A program made the position numbers and the translations under genes. A DNA stretch of 64,000 nt from Chloracidobacterium sp. (GTDB lineage: Bacteria > Acidobacteriota > Blastocatellia > Pyrinomonadales > Pyrinomonadaceae), in contig JADJJY010000003.1 in NCBI GenBank assembly GCA_016706275.1, positions 310,001 through 374,000 on the forward strand, given 5' to 3'. Every line of letters starts with the position of its first letter. Position 1 is the first letter of the stretch. The notes beneath the pieces were generated by a model that had not been told where the DNA came from, ran no database searches, and saw only the letters and a list, made by a program, of their open reading frames with translations. Below, in pieces: positions 45,816 through 54,629 of the stretch.

Positions 45816-48800
45816 CATACTGCTCAACTTTCTAAACGAAAACAGAGACCTCGTCGGTGCTGGCAGCGAACAGATCAGCCAGCTAAAGGTCGCGGCCGAT
45901 TACACAAATCCCGACGGCAATCTGTCGTTTGTCGAATTGAATCAAGAGATTGGCGGCGTTCCGGTGTTTCGCGGGGAGGTCAAAGCCGGATTTACAAAGA
46001 GCGGAGAGCTTTTCCGCGTAGTCAATAACTTTGCACCGGGCTTAGATTATTACGAAATCTCAAAAGATTTTGGCGACCCTGCAACCGCCGTTTCGCACGC
46101 CTATCGTCACATCAATACTGAAAACACGATGAAACGTGTTCGGTTAAACGAGAAAGCCTCGACCGGTATCAAAGCCGTATTTGGCACGGGTGATTTTGCG
46201 ACAACGGCGGAAAAGATGTATTTCCCGACCGAACCCGGCGTTGCCGTTCCGGCATGGCGTGTCTTGATCTGGCAGCCGGTCAATGCATATTACGTCATCG
46301 TCGATGCGCATACCGGGACGATGCTCTGGCGAAAAAATATTGGCGAGGACCAAACACAATCAGCGACGTACAACGTCTACGCCAACTCCAACGCGATGAT
46401 AAACGTCGCCGACAGCCCGTTTCCGCGCTCGCCAGGTCCGATCTCACCCGACGGCACTCAGGGTGCCGGTATTGCCCGCACATCGATAACACGTGTCGGT
46501 AACGAGGCCCCATACACCTTTAATAATCTTGGCTGGATAACGGACGGCGGGAACGAGACGGACGGCAACAACGTCGAGGCGGGGCTTGATCGCGATACGA
46601 CGAACGGTGTCGATGCCGTCAACGGCCGCGTAACGGGTGTTGCTCGCACGTTTGATTTTCCAATTAACCCGTTCAACCCAAACACAAATACAGGCGATTC
46701 ACCCGTCCCGGCGGGAGAGCCGACAGTTGGATCCAACACTCCATACTGCTCCTCGATAACCCAGCCGCATGGCATGGTCGATTATCAGCGAGCCTCTGTG
46801 ACCCAGCTTTTTTATATCGCTAACTGGTATCACGACGAGACTTACATGCTCGGATTTACCGAAGCAGCGAGGAATTTTCAGAACACAAACTTTACCGGTC
46901 AGGGCGTTGGCAACGATAGGATCACTGCCGAGGGGCAGGATTGCTCCGGTGCGAACAATGCAAACTTTAATACTCCGGCGGATGGCGGCCGCGGCCGTAT
47001 GCAGATGTATTTGTGGGTAGCCCCGACGCCCGATCTTGACGGCAATCTGGACGCAGAGGTTGTCATACATGAGGCAACTCATGGCCTTTCAAATCGGCTG
47101 CACGGAAATGCCTCGGGACTCCAACTAGATCTTGCACGCGGCATGGGCGAAGGATGGTCGGATTTTTACGCTCATTGTATGTTGAGCGAACCAAGCGATC
47201 CGATAAACGGGATCTATGCGCTCGGAGCCTATGACACATTTACGGCACCTGGTGGCAATAATAACTATTACGGCATCCGCCGTTTTCCAAAAGCAGTGAT
47301 GGCGTTTACCGGCGGTGCATTAAACCGGCCGCACAATCCACTCACATTTCAAGACATCGACACGACCAAGATCGATCTTTCCGACGGGGCGTTTGCTCCG
47401 CGATTTAACTCCACCGCCGATCAGGTTCACAACATTGGCGAGGTCTGGAGCATCGCCCTGTGGGAGATCCGGGCTCGGATGATAAACCGCCTGACGTGGG
47501 CGGTCGGCAATCGACGCGTTTTACAATTTGTCACCGACGGCATGAAACTGGCGCCGCTAAACCCCACACCGCTATCCGAACGCGACGCGATGATAGCCGC
47601 AGGCTTAGCAAGCGGGACACCGGCTGACGTCGCAGATATGTGGGCGGGATTTGCTCTGCGCGGCTTTGGAGCGAGTGCCAGTATCCAAAGGGTTGGCGGA
47701 GCGAGCACCGGCGGATTAGGGACTGTACGGGTCACTGAGGCATTTGACCTGCCAAACCTGTTCCAGAGTCCAAATCTGACACTATCAGACACGATCGGTA
47801 ACAGTAACGGCGTTGCGGATCCGGGCGAAACAGTAGCACTGACGATACCGCTGACAAATTCGACCGGCATAGTCGCAAATACGACGACATTACAGATCGT
47901 CGGAGGCAACTCGGCAAATTACGGCACGATCAATAGCGGTTCGACAGCCAGCCAAACGATAAACTTCACGGTCCCGGCAGGTACGCCTTGCGGCAGTGTT
48001 GTCACGATAACGCTCAACGTCAACAGCAGCCTCGGTGGGACCAGCTTTACGCGGACGATATCGGTTGGCACACCTGTTGCGACATTTGTCCAAAATTTTG
48101 ACGCTGTAACCGCCCCGACGGTTCCGGCCGGCTGGGTCGTTACCTCGGCGGGTGCGTCGACACAGCCGTGGGTCTCGACCTTTGTCAGTGCCGACACGGC
48201 TCCGAATTCGATGTTCGCAGCTGACATTGCCTCGACCGGAGGCCTCACCACGTTGACATCACCGGCGATCGCGGTGACCGTACCGGCGGCGACGCTGACA
48301 TTTCGGCACCGCTACAACAGCGAGCCGGGTTTTGACGGCGGCGTTTTGGATATCAGCATCCCAAGCGTCTCTGGCGGTGCATTTCAGGATATCGTGACGG
48401 CAGGCGGCACATTTATCCAAAACGGATACAACTCCATACTGCCAGCGACGAGCACCAACACGCTTGGTGAACGTTTCGCGTGGTCGGGCGACTCAGGCGG
48501 TTATGTTACGACGATTGTCCGGATGCCGGCGGCAGCGGTCGGGCAATCTGTGCAGCTTCGCTGGACGTTTGGCTTTGACTCAAGCGTTGCTCCGGTCGGC
48601 GGCGGGTGGAACGTGGACACCGTACGGTTCGATGGCAACTCGCAATGCATCGTCACCGCCGCGGGCGTGGATGTTTCCGGGCGTGTTTTCGCAAGCGGCG
48701 GCCGCGGGCTTCGCGGTGCGGCAGTTAGATTGGCCGACCAAAACGGCGTGATGCGGACCGCAGTCACCGGAGCGTTTGGCTTTTACCAATTTACTGACGT

Positions 48801-48912
48801 AGCCCCCGGCCAAACGTATGTCGTTAGCATCATGTCGCGTCGATTTAATTATTCGCCGCGTGTTGTTCAGTTAAATGACAACATCGCCGGGCTAGATTTT
48901 CAGCCTGAGTAG
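45697..48912 (+). CDS. Fungalysin-type (M36) zinc metalloprotease, main part
   Basis: Frame offset by one from the signal-peptide fragment; authentic coding in this frame begins near 45787, and 45697 is merely the first available start. Seen: FTP propeptide (DILLNFLNENRDLVG...ELNQEIGGVPVFRGEVKAGF), the M36 catalytic site EVVIHEATHGLSNRLHG with HExxH and the downstream GEGWSDFYA Glu ligand, then CARDB-like and MAM-like beta-sandwich domains and a C-terminal carboxypeptidase-regulatory repeat (GVDVSGRVFASGGRGLRGAAVRL). Known: secreted proteases of this type degrade proteins outside the cell. Without ribosomal slippage or a correction, the product lacks a signal peptide. Confidence 0.88.
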   Translation: MFQHSTWNITTTSEFQRSSHPTCSKVRLFFTRRSAQKRSDILLNFLNENRDLVGAGSEQISQLKVAADYTNPDGNLSFVELNQEIGGVPVFRGEVKAGFTKSGELFRVVNNFAPGLDYYEISKDFGDPATAVSHAYRHINTENTMKRVRLNEKASTGIKAVFGTGDFATTAEKMYFPTEPGVAVPAWRVLIWQPVNAYYVIVDAHTGTMLWRKNIGEDQTQSATYNVYANSNAMINVADSPFPRSPGPISPDGTQGAGIARTSITRVGNEAPYTFNNLGWITDGGNETDGNNVEAGLDRDTTNGVDAVNGRVTGVARTFDFPINPFNPNTNTGDSPVPAGEPTVGSNTPYCSSITQPHGMVDYQRASVTQLFYIANWYHDETYMLGFTEAARNFQNTNFTGQGVGNDRITAEGQDCSGANNANFNTPADGGRGRMQMYLWVAPTPDLDGNLDAEVVIHEATHGLSNRLHGNASGLQLDLARGMGEGWSDFYAHCMLSEPSDPINGIYALGAYDTFTAPGGNNNYYGIRRFPKAVMAFTGGALNRPHNPLTFQDIDTTKIDLSDGAFAPRFNSTADQVHNIGEVWSIALWEIRARMINRLTWAVGNRRVLQFVTDGMKLAPLNPTPLSERDAMIAAGLASGTPADVADMWAGFALRGFGASASIQRVGGASTGGLGTVRVTEAFDLPNLFQSPNLTLSDTIGNSNGVADPGETVALTIPLTNSTGIVANTTTLQIVGGNSANYGTINSGSTASQTINFTVPAGTPCGSVVTITLNVNSSLGGTSFTRTISVGTPVATFVQNFDAVTAPTVPAGWVVTSAGASTQPWVSTFVSADTAPNSMFAADIASTGGLTTLTSPAIAVTVPAATLTFRHRYNSEPGFDGGVLDISIPSVSGGAFQDIVTAGGTFIQNGYNSILPATSTNTLGERFAWSGDSGGYVTTIVRMPAAAVGQSVQLRWTFGFDSSVAPVGGGWNVDTVRFDGNSQCIVTAAGVDVSGRVFASGGRGLRGAAVRLADQNGVMRTAVTGAFGFYQFTDVAPGQTYVVSIMSRRFNYSPRVVQLNDNIAGLDFQPE

Positions 48913-49056
48913 CCGAAGCTGGGACTCGAAGAATTTGATTGACTTGGTATTTCGCTGACAACTATTCTTTTACTAGACAAGTTTTGCAGACTTTTAGGCG
49001 TCAAGAGCCGTCAAATAGGTTAGCTTCTCGTAAGGATTTTTCCGGAGTTTTATTCA

Positions 49057-50502
49057 ATGAGATCTCAAAAAAGCGGTTTGGCCGCCATAAAACTAGCCGT
49101 AATCGCAGTCGTGTCAACCGTAGTTTTGACCGCTTTTTATTGGAACGGCACCGACCACGTCAAAGCGTTTTCCAGCGGCCCGCCGTTTGGTTACAGTGGT
49201 GCCCCGGTCGAAAATAGCTGTACCGATTGTCATGGCTCATTTCCGGTCAACAGCGGTTCAGGGACGGTCGAGATCCTGGGCATTCCTCATGACTATAAGC
49301 CCGGCCAGCAGTACACGGTTTCGGTCAAGGTATCGCAAGAAGATGCGATCCTATATGGTTTTGAGGTGACTGCGATCAATCGGCTTGGGACGCAGGCAGG
49401 TACGCTGGCGGTTACAAATGCGACCCGCACGCAGTTTGACGAGGGACCGGTCGGGCCAAATAATCTCTGGCGTCAATATATTTTTCATACTTCGTCAGGC
49501 CTATTTGACCCAAAAGTTTTCGGCTCAAATACGTGGAATTTTACCTGGACGGCACCGGCACAAAAGATCGGCAAGATCGATTTTTATGCCGCCGGAAATG
49601 GTGCTAACAGCAACGGCAATTCGAATGGCGATTATATCTACACGACATCGTCGTCAACATTAGCCGGATCGGCCCTCTCAAATTTTGACGGCGATCTTGC
49701 AAGCGATGTCGCTTTTTTCCGCCCCGGACAAAACAAGTGGTTTAGCCAAAATATTCAGACCAATGCGACGCTCAACACGACCTTTGGCGGACGCGGCGAC
49801 CGTATCGCTCCGGGCGATTACGATGGCGATGGCAAGACGGATAATGCAGTATTCCGTGGCGGCAAGTTTCGCATCCAGCGATCTACGCTCGGCTATCAAG
49901 AGGTCACGCTCGGTACGGCCGCCGATGCACCCGTTCCCGGTGACTATGACGGCGACGGCAAGACGGACTGTGCAGTCTTTAGAGCCTCAACCGGCGAGTG
50001 GCTACTGATCCAGTCAACCGCAGGAGCGGCGACGCTCACGCTCGGGCAGACGGGCGACAAACCGGCACAGGGCGACTATGACGGCGACGGTAAGACCGAT
50101 ATCGCTGTGTTTCGTCCGTCAAACGCCACCTGGTACATTACCCGCTCGACGCTCGGTTCGACCTCGATGGTTTACGGCGCGAGCACCGACCGCCCCGTCC
50201 AGGGCGACTACGACGGCGACGGCTTGACCGATATCGCTGTTTTTACAAAAACGACCGGCACCTGGGGATTAAACAGATCGACCGACGGCAACACGACCGT
50301 CACGCTCGGCTCCGTTAACGACATACCCACGCCCGCCGATTACGATGGCGACGGCAAAACCGACGTAGCCGTCTATAGCCCTCCGATCTCCGCAGCAGCC
50401 GGCACGTGGCGAATCAGAAAGAGCACCGACGCCACACTCTACACCCTAAACCTCGGCCTAAACCGCGACGTCCCCATCGCCTCCGGTTATATCGCTCAAT
50501 GA
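49057..50502 (+). CDS. Secreted FG-GAP repeat protein with choice-of-anchor-like domain
   Basis: 481 residues; start backed by a CCGGAG ribosome binding site. Seen: N-terminal hydrophobic helix, a domain with NSCTDCHGSF (a CxxCH) and YTVSVKVSQEDAILYGFEVTAIN that fits choice-of-anchor V/Reeler-like modules (about 45-190), then six repeats with DYDGDGKTDxAVFR-type Asp-rich loops at about 45-residue spacing. Known: FG-GAP/VCBS loops bind Ca2+ in beta-propeller blades of surface adhesins. Whether CxxCH carries heme is unclear. Its stop codon lies within the stem of the downstream terminator. Confidence 0.85.
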   Translation: MRSQKSGLAAIKLAVIAVVSTVVLTAFYWNGTDHVKAFSSGPPFGYSGAPVENSCTDCHGSFPVNSGSGTVEILGIPHDYKPGQQYTVSVKVSQEDAILYGFEVTAINRLGTQAGTLAVTNATRTQFDEGPVGPNNLWRQYIFHTSSGLFDPKVFGSNTWNFTWTAPAQKIGKIDFYAAGNGANSNGNSNGDYIYTTSSSTLAGSALSNFDGDLASDVAFFRPGQNKWFSQNIQTNATLNTTFGGRGDRIAPGDYDGDGKTDNAVFRGGKFRIQRSTLGYQEVTLGTAADAPVPGDYDGDGKTDCAVFRASTGEWLLIQSTAGAATLTLGQTGDKPAQGDYDGDGKTDIAVFRPSNATWYITRSTLGSTSMVYGASTDRPVQGDYDGDGLTDIAVFTKTTGTWGLNRSTDGNTTVTLGSVNDIPTPADYDGDGKTDVAVYSPPISAAAGTWRIRKSTDATLYTLNLGLNRDVPIASGYIAQ

Positions 50503-50534
50503 AAAAGGCTTCGCGGTATGCGAAGCCTTTTTCA
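50500..50534 (+). terminator. Perfect 15-bp stem terminator including the stop codon
   Basis: TGAAAAAGGCTTCGC (50500-50514) pairs with GCGAAGCCTTTTTCA (50520-50534) around GGTAT. The first three bases are the TGA stop of the FG-GAP gene. With A-runs and T-runs on both sides it can act in either direction. Confidence 0.9.
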
Positions 50535-50565
50535 TGTCGCCATTGGCGAAAACATATGGCGAGTT

Positions 50566-50621
50566 TGGTCCACCCTGGTCCGACCTGGTCCATCTTGGTC
50601 CACCTGGTCCGGACCGGACCA
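50566..50621. repeat. TGGTCC tandem array with terminal palindrome
   Basis: Seen: four TGGTCC-led units at 50566, 50576, 50586 and 50596 (10, 10, 10 and 9 bases, followed mostly by ACC or ATC), then TGGTCCGG-A-CCGGACCA at 50605-50621, a perfect 8-bp inverted repeat. It lies between two terminators in an otherwise empty gap. Not a CRISPR: no spacers. Confidence 0.85.
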
Positions 50622-50639
50622 AGAAAATGTACAGACGAA

Positions 50640-50673
50640 AAAAAGGCTGTCTGGATATCCAGACAGCCTTTTT
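50640..50673 (-). terminator. Perfect 17-bp palindromic terminator before pilQ end
   Basis: AAAAAGGCTGTCTGGAT / ATCCAGACAGCCTTTTT is an exact palindrome. Bidirectional, it ends the minus-strand pil operon 33 bases after the pilQ stop and backs up the plus-strand terminator. Confidence 0.9.
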
Positions 50674-50705
50674 ACGGAGAAACATTAACTCAAGCGAACA
50701 GGCCG

Positions 50706-52358
50706 TTATGGCTTGATCGGCTGGGTAGCGGATGGTTCCGGTTTTACCACGCCCGGGGTTTGAAATACGACTGGTGACGCATTTTCGACGACCGGCTGTG
50801 AGTTTGACGGAGGGTTGCCCATCGGCACCGGCTGGAGTATCGTCGCCGGACGCGGTGCAACACCGTTTTGATTGCCTGCGTTGTAATCAGGACGCGTGAT
50901 ACGCGGCGTGATGAAAAACAGGATCTCGTTGGTATTACGCTGCACGCCCTTACGCTTGAACAGGTTGCCAAGCAAAGGGATGCTCGACAGGCCCGGTGTG
51001 CGGTCTTGGCTTTCGCGTTCGTCGTCAAACAGTACGCCGCCGACTACAGTCGTTCCGCCATCGGGCACAACGACCTCTGTCTGCATACTCTGTGTATTGA
51101 TCGCCGGATTTGCTCCGCCGACCACTGAGGCGGTCGAACTGTTTTCGGCGGTTACCTTGAGGATTACCGTTCCCTGATCGGTGATCTGCGGGGTGATCGA
51201 AAGTTTGAGCGGCACGTCGACATAGGTCGTCGTTGCGATAACTGCACCACCTGAGGCAGCTCCGGGCTGAATGGTCGTGACAGGTATCTTGGTCGAACTC
51301 TTGATCTCGGCGGGACGGTTGTTGAGGGCCGTCACACGCGGGGTCGCGATGACCTTAGCCTGGCCTTTTTGCTCACCGGCTGTTATCAGAGCACTGATCT
51401 GTGCCGTTCCAAATACTCCCGTCGTCAGTCCGATCGCTGTATTGGCGATCTTTGAGACCAGGTCGTTACTTATGCTGGGGATAGGTGTTCCGACTGGCGG
51501 TGTAATTGCGGATGTCGTACCCGGCAATGTGCCACCGACACCGCCGCTGCCGCGGCCGCCGGTTAGGATCGCTCCTAGCTGGACGCCGATGTCGCGGCTA
51601 AAGTTTCTCGACGCTACGACAATGCGTGCTTCGATCTCGACCTGCGGTTCTGGCTGGTCGAGGATCGCGATGAGCTGTTTGATCGCCGCAATGTTTGATG
51701 CAACGTCGGTGATGATGAGCGAATTGCTACGCGGATCGGTCTCGATCGAACCGCGACGCGAAAGCCGACGCTTGATGATCGGGAGCAAACCTGATGCACC
51801 GCCGCCGCCTGATGACGCAGACGAACTCGAAGAAGAACTACTGTCAGTTCCGGCGCTTGGGCCGCTTGGTGACGCACCGCCTGATGCCGTCGCGTAGTTC
51901 AAACGAATAAGCTCAGTATAGAGCGGTGTCGTGTCGAGCTGATTGTTCATCCTGGCGTTATACAGCTCGCCCTCAGCTGCCAGTATCTTGTTGTCGGCAA
52001 TTCGCAGAATGTTTCCATTGACCTGCACACCGAGTTCCTGGGCTTGCAGCACCGAGTCAAGTGCGATGTTCCACGGAACATCATTGACCTTGACCGTGAC
52101 CGGTATTTCTTTGACCGATTTGTCGATCACAAAATTGATACCGTATTGGTCGGTGATGTATGACAGGATGTCGCGAATGTCAGCATTGACGACATTAAGA
52201 TTGATCGGTTCGCCGCGAAAGCCCGGCTCGCCGTACATTTTACCTTGCGATTGCGGCTCAACCTTTTGTGCCGCTACCGATAGAGCAAGGGTGCTCACGA
52301 TAGCCAACGCGATGATGGCTTTTTTGGCCGCTCCGCTTATTTTGATCAGTGACTTCAT
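50706..52358 (-). CDS. pilQ: Type IV pilus secretin PilQ
   Basis: 550 residues with signal peptide (AIIALAIVSTLALSVAAQ) and GGAGG ribosome binding site. Seen: N0/STN domain (INLNVVNADIRDILSYITDQYGINFVID...), Secretin_N-like region interrupted by a long Gly/Ser tract (about 165-190), the secretin core (VEIEARIVVASRNFSRDIGVQLG ... KVIATPRVTALNNRPAEI ... VVPDGGTTVVGGVL ... LSSIPLLGNLFKRKGVQRNTNEILFFITPRI), and a Pro-rich tail. Known: forms the outer membrane pilus pore. No N-terminal AMIN domains, unlike proteobacterial PilQ. Last of pilMNOPQ, with the pilP stop 65 bp upstream. Confidence 0.95.
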   Translation of the reverse strand: MKSLIKISGAAKKAIIALAIVSTLALSVAAQKVEPQSQGKMYGEPGFRGEPINLNVVNADIRDILSYITDQYGINFVIDKSVKEIPVTVKVNDVPWNIALDSVLQAQELGVQVNGNILRIADNKILAAEGELYNARMNNQLDTTPLYTELIRLNYATASGGASPSGPSAGTDSSSSSSSSASSGGGGASGLLPIIKRRLSRRGSIETDPRSNSLIITDVASNIAAIKQLIAILDQPEPQVEIEARIVVASRNFSRDIGVQLGAILTGGRGSGGVGGTLPGTTSAITPPVGTPIPSISNDLVSKIANTAIGLTTGVFGTAQISALITAGEQKGQAKVIATPRVTALNNRPAEIKSSTKIPVTTIQPGAASGGAVIATTTYVDVPLKLSITPQITDQGTVILKVTAENSSTASVVGGANPAINTQSMQTEVVVPDGGTTVVGGVLFDDERESQDRTPGLSSIPLLGNLFKRKGVQRNTNEILFFITPRITRPDYNAGNQNGVAPRPATILQPVPMGNPPSNSQPVVENASPVVFQTPGVVKPEPSATQPIKP

Positions 52359-52423
52359 GTTTCCTCCGTAACTAAATCGATCATTTCCCTCTTAATTGAG
52401 GGTCCGATCAGGTCAGAACTTTC

Positions 52424-53179
52424 TTACTGCCCGTCGTTCTTCGCGACTTTGACTGGCTTTTTAGTACCTTTCTTTGGTTTATCAGTTTCGGTTTTGACCG
52501 GCTGATTGTTCATCTCGTCAAGCGGCGAGAGAAACGGGTTTGATGCGGGCTTGGCAGCTTTTTCAGTTGCGGCCGCGGGCTGGTTTTGTGCAACCTCGGC
52601 CGGGCGGTCCGACTGTGCCGGTGCCGTACCCTCGACCTGAGCTTTCATCGAATACTGTTTCAACGGCTTGTTTTCGACCGACGCGACAAACTTGCCTTCG
52701 CCCGTCTTGGTCACCTTGCGGAAAACAAGGCGGTTCTCTTCGACCGCGACGAGTTGTCCGTCAAAGAACTTTTCGCCCGGATATATCGTGTATGAGAGCT
52801 TGATCGGCGTGGCTTCGACCATCGCAGCATAACCACGCGGCGTCTTAAAGATGCCGGTCACGGCCATCTCGTTGAGCGTCAGCACGCTAGTCACTTTGGG
52901 TATCGCCGAGCCGTTGGCGGCGGCAGTTTCGCGCAGACGTTTGTAATACTCAATGCGAGCCTCGATCGCCGGCGGAGCGTAGCTCATGAGCGATGTTGAC
53001 GGGCCGGTCTTTACGGCCTTGGTGCCGACAGGGACCTGCTTTTTCTCTTTTTTGTAGCTTGGTTTGGCAAACGGATCACGCTGAGCGTGTGTCTGTGCGA
53101 ACATCCCGCAGAATAAGAGCAAGCCTGCGGCCGCGGCTCCTACGCTGATATTTCGAAGTATTTTCGATGTGTTGATCAT
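52424..53179 (-). CDS. pilP: PilP-like pilotin/alignment lipoprotein-like protein
   Basis: 251 residues from the ATG at 53179 (an in-frame ATG at 53200 is seven codons earlier and weaker). Seen: signal peptide (ISVGAAAAGLLLFCGMFAQTHAQ) but no lipobox, a Lys-rich patch, and the PilP core around LNEMAVTGIFKTPRGYAAMVEATPIKLSYTIYPGEKFFDGQLVAVEENRLVFRKV, then an Ala/Lys-rich tail. Known: PilP binds PilNO and the secretin PilQ in the periplasm. The gene order pilM-N-O-P-Q confirms the call. Longer than PilP of E. coli-type systems because of its tails. Confidence 0.85.
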   Translation of the reverse strand: MINTSKILRNISVGAAAAGLLLFCGMFAQTHAQRDPFAKPSYKKEKKQVPVGTKAVKTGPSTSLMSYAPPAIEARIEYYKRLRETAAANGSAIPKVTSVLTLNEMAVTGIFKTPRGYAAMVEATPIKLSYTIYPGEKFFDGQLVAVEENRLVFRKVTKTGEGKFVASVENKPLKQYSMKAQVEGTAPAQSDRPAEVAQNQPAAATEKAAKPASNPFLSPLDEMNNQPVKTETDKPKKGTKKPVKVAKNDGQ

Positions 53180-53211
53180 GGCTTTATTCTCGTAAATCAT
53201 TTATCGGTGGG

Positions 53212-53868
53212 TTACTTGGAGACAGGTGCTGGTGCGGCTGGCTGGCCGGGTGCGGGTGCTGCTCCGGGAGCGGCGGGCTGGCCCGGAACTGCCGGTTTGG
53301 CATTCGCATCGGCCGGGACTGCATAGAACGCGGTTAACACAAATTGTGCATGCAGCGTTTTTGTATCTGTCTGTTTATCAAGCTGATTGAGTTTGAAATC
53401 TGTGATCGATACGATACGCGGCAGTTTTGCCATCGCGTCAAAGAATGCACGCAGATTGGTAAAGTTGCTGTCAACCTCGACCTCGACCGGCTTTGCCATG
53501 ATCGAATCCTGCGTCGTATCATCACGCGGGCTAAACCGCATCACGATCAGACGGCTGCTGTTGGCTGTGTCCTGTAACCCCTGCAGAACGTTCGTGATCT
53601 CACGCTGTTCGGGTAAGAGAACTTTCAGCTCGTCGTACTCGGCAGATTTGCTTGCAAACAATGCACGAAACTCATTGATACGCTGCGTCGCTACGCGTGC
53701 CGTCTCGTTCTTTGCCTGCAGCTGCGATACCTGATCGTTGAGGGCTGTGACCTCTGCTCGCATTTCGCTGGTGTAGAAATACCAGACGCCGCCGTAGATG
53801 AGTGCGGCCAGGCCGACAAGCATCATCAGGTGAAAGTGCCACTTTAGATTTTTGATTTTCTCTAACAT
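53212..53868 (-). CDS. pilO: Type IV pilus inner membrane protein PilO
   Basis: 218 residues. Seen: short cytosolic N-terminus, one membrane helix (FHLMMLVGLAALIYGGVWYFYTS), a coiled-coil (LNDQVSQLQAKNETARVATQRINEF), a ferredoxin-like domain (LLPEQREITNVLQGLQDTANSSRLIVMRFSP ... VEVEVDSNFTNLRAFFDAMAKLPRIVSITDF), and a Pro/Ala-rich tail. AAGGAAACG precedes the start. Known: PilN-PilO heterodimers form the alignment complex between PilM and PilP/Q. Located between pilN and pilP. Confidence 0.94.
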   Translation of the reverse strand: MLEKIKNLKWHFHLMMLVGLAALIYGGVWYFYTSEMRAEVTALNDQVSQLQAKNETARVATQRINEFRALFASKSAEYDELKVLLPEQREITNVLQGLQDTANSSRLIVMRFSPRDDTTQDSIMAKPVEVEVDSNFTNLRAFFDAMAKLPRIVSITDFKLNQLDKQTDTKTLHAQFVLTAFYAVPADANAKPAVPGQPAAPGAAPAPGQPAAPAPVSK

Positions 53869-53903
53869 TTTCGTTTCCTTCTATTTGGCTATTGGTCGAT
53901 CGA

Positions 53904-54620
53904 TCAGTTTTTCGCGACCTGAACTGGCTGGGCAGGGGTTCCCGGAGCCGTGGCTGACGCAGTGGTGGGGTTACCGTTGTCCGCGTTCGGGGCTTTCGAC
54001 GGCGTGTAAGCACAGCGGATGGTAAAGTTGACGATCGAAAGCTTAGGAGCCTCGCCCTCAGCATTTACCTTCTGCGGGGCATTCTGATTCTGGACATCGA
54101 CACGCGTCGTCTCAATACTCAAGTTCGAGAACAAACCGTTTGAGAATTCCAGGCTGCGGCCAAACTGCGTCACCTGCGCCTCGTCCGGCGAATTTCCCTT
54201 TAGCACAATGGTGTCGCCCGTCTGCTCAATATTTTCGATATAAAGGCCCGGAACCATCGCGATGCGTTCGCGCATCGCATCGAGCACCGCACTCGGGCCG
54301 GCCTGTGACGAACGGAGCCGTTTGATCGACTCGATACGTGTATCGATACTTGCGATCTTGGCCTCGAGCTCTTTTTGCTCGTTCATGACGACCTCGAGCT
54401 CGGCAGCGATCTGCTTTTGCTGGTCGAGCTGGCGTTCGGCCTCGGTCTTTGCCATCTGTGTGCTGATAACGTCCCATCCGATGACCGCTGCTAGCAATAC
54501 CGAGACGACGACCGACATCAGGATCATTCGCGATTTAGCGCTCGAGATCTTGCGGTCGACGGCTACGACTGCACCGCCCTGTCTTTCTGTAACCGAATTG
54601 AGTAGATTGATCTTGATCAT
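53904..54620 (-). CDS. pilN: Type IV pilus inner membrane protein PilN
   Basis: 238 residues. Seen: the conserved N-terminus IKINLLN (PilM-binding motif), one membrane helix (MILMSVVVSVLLAAVIGWDVI), a coiled-coil (LDQQKQIAAELEVVMNEQKELEAKI), then the ferredoxin-like domain and a Pro/Ala/Thr-rich tail. GGGGAG lies before the start. Known: the N-terminal INLLN peptide docks in PilM. It is 9 bases after pilM and 35 before pilO. Confidence 0.94.
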   Translation of the reverse strand: MIKINLLNSVTERQGGAVVAVDRKISSAKSRMILMSVVVSVLLAAVIGWDVISTQMAKTEAERQLDQQKQIAAELEVVMNEQKELEAKIASIDTRIESIKRLRSSQAGPSAVLDAMRERIAMVPGLYIENIEQTGDTIVLKGNSPDEAQVTQFGRSLEFSNGLFSNLSIETTRVDVQNQNAPQKVNAEGEAPKLSIVNFTIRCAYTPSKAPNADNGNPTTASATAPGTPAQPVQVAKN

Positions 54621-54629
54621 CTTTTTTTA

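Noticed and set aside
50566..50621. TGGTCC array as a CRISPR
   Set aside because: Units are 9-10 bases without unique spacers and no cas genes are nearby.
50534..50716. Small open frame between the two terminators
   Set aside because: It spans the repeats and both hairpins; composition reflects repeats, not coding.
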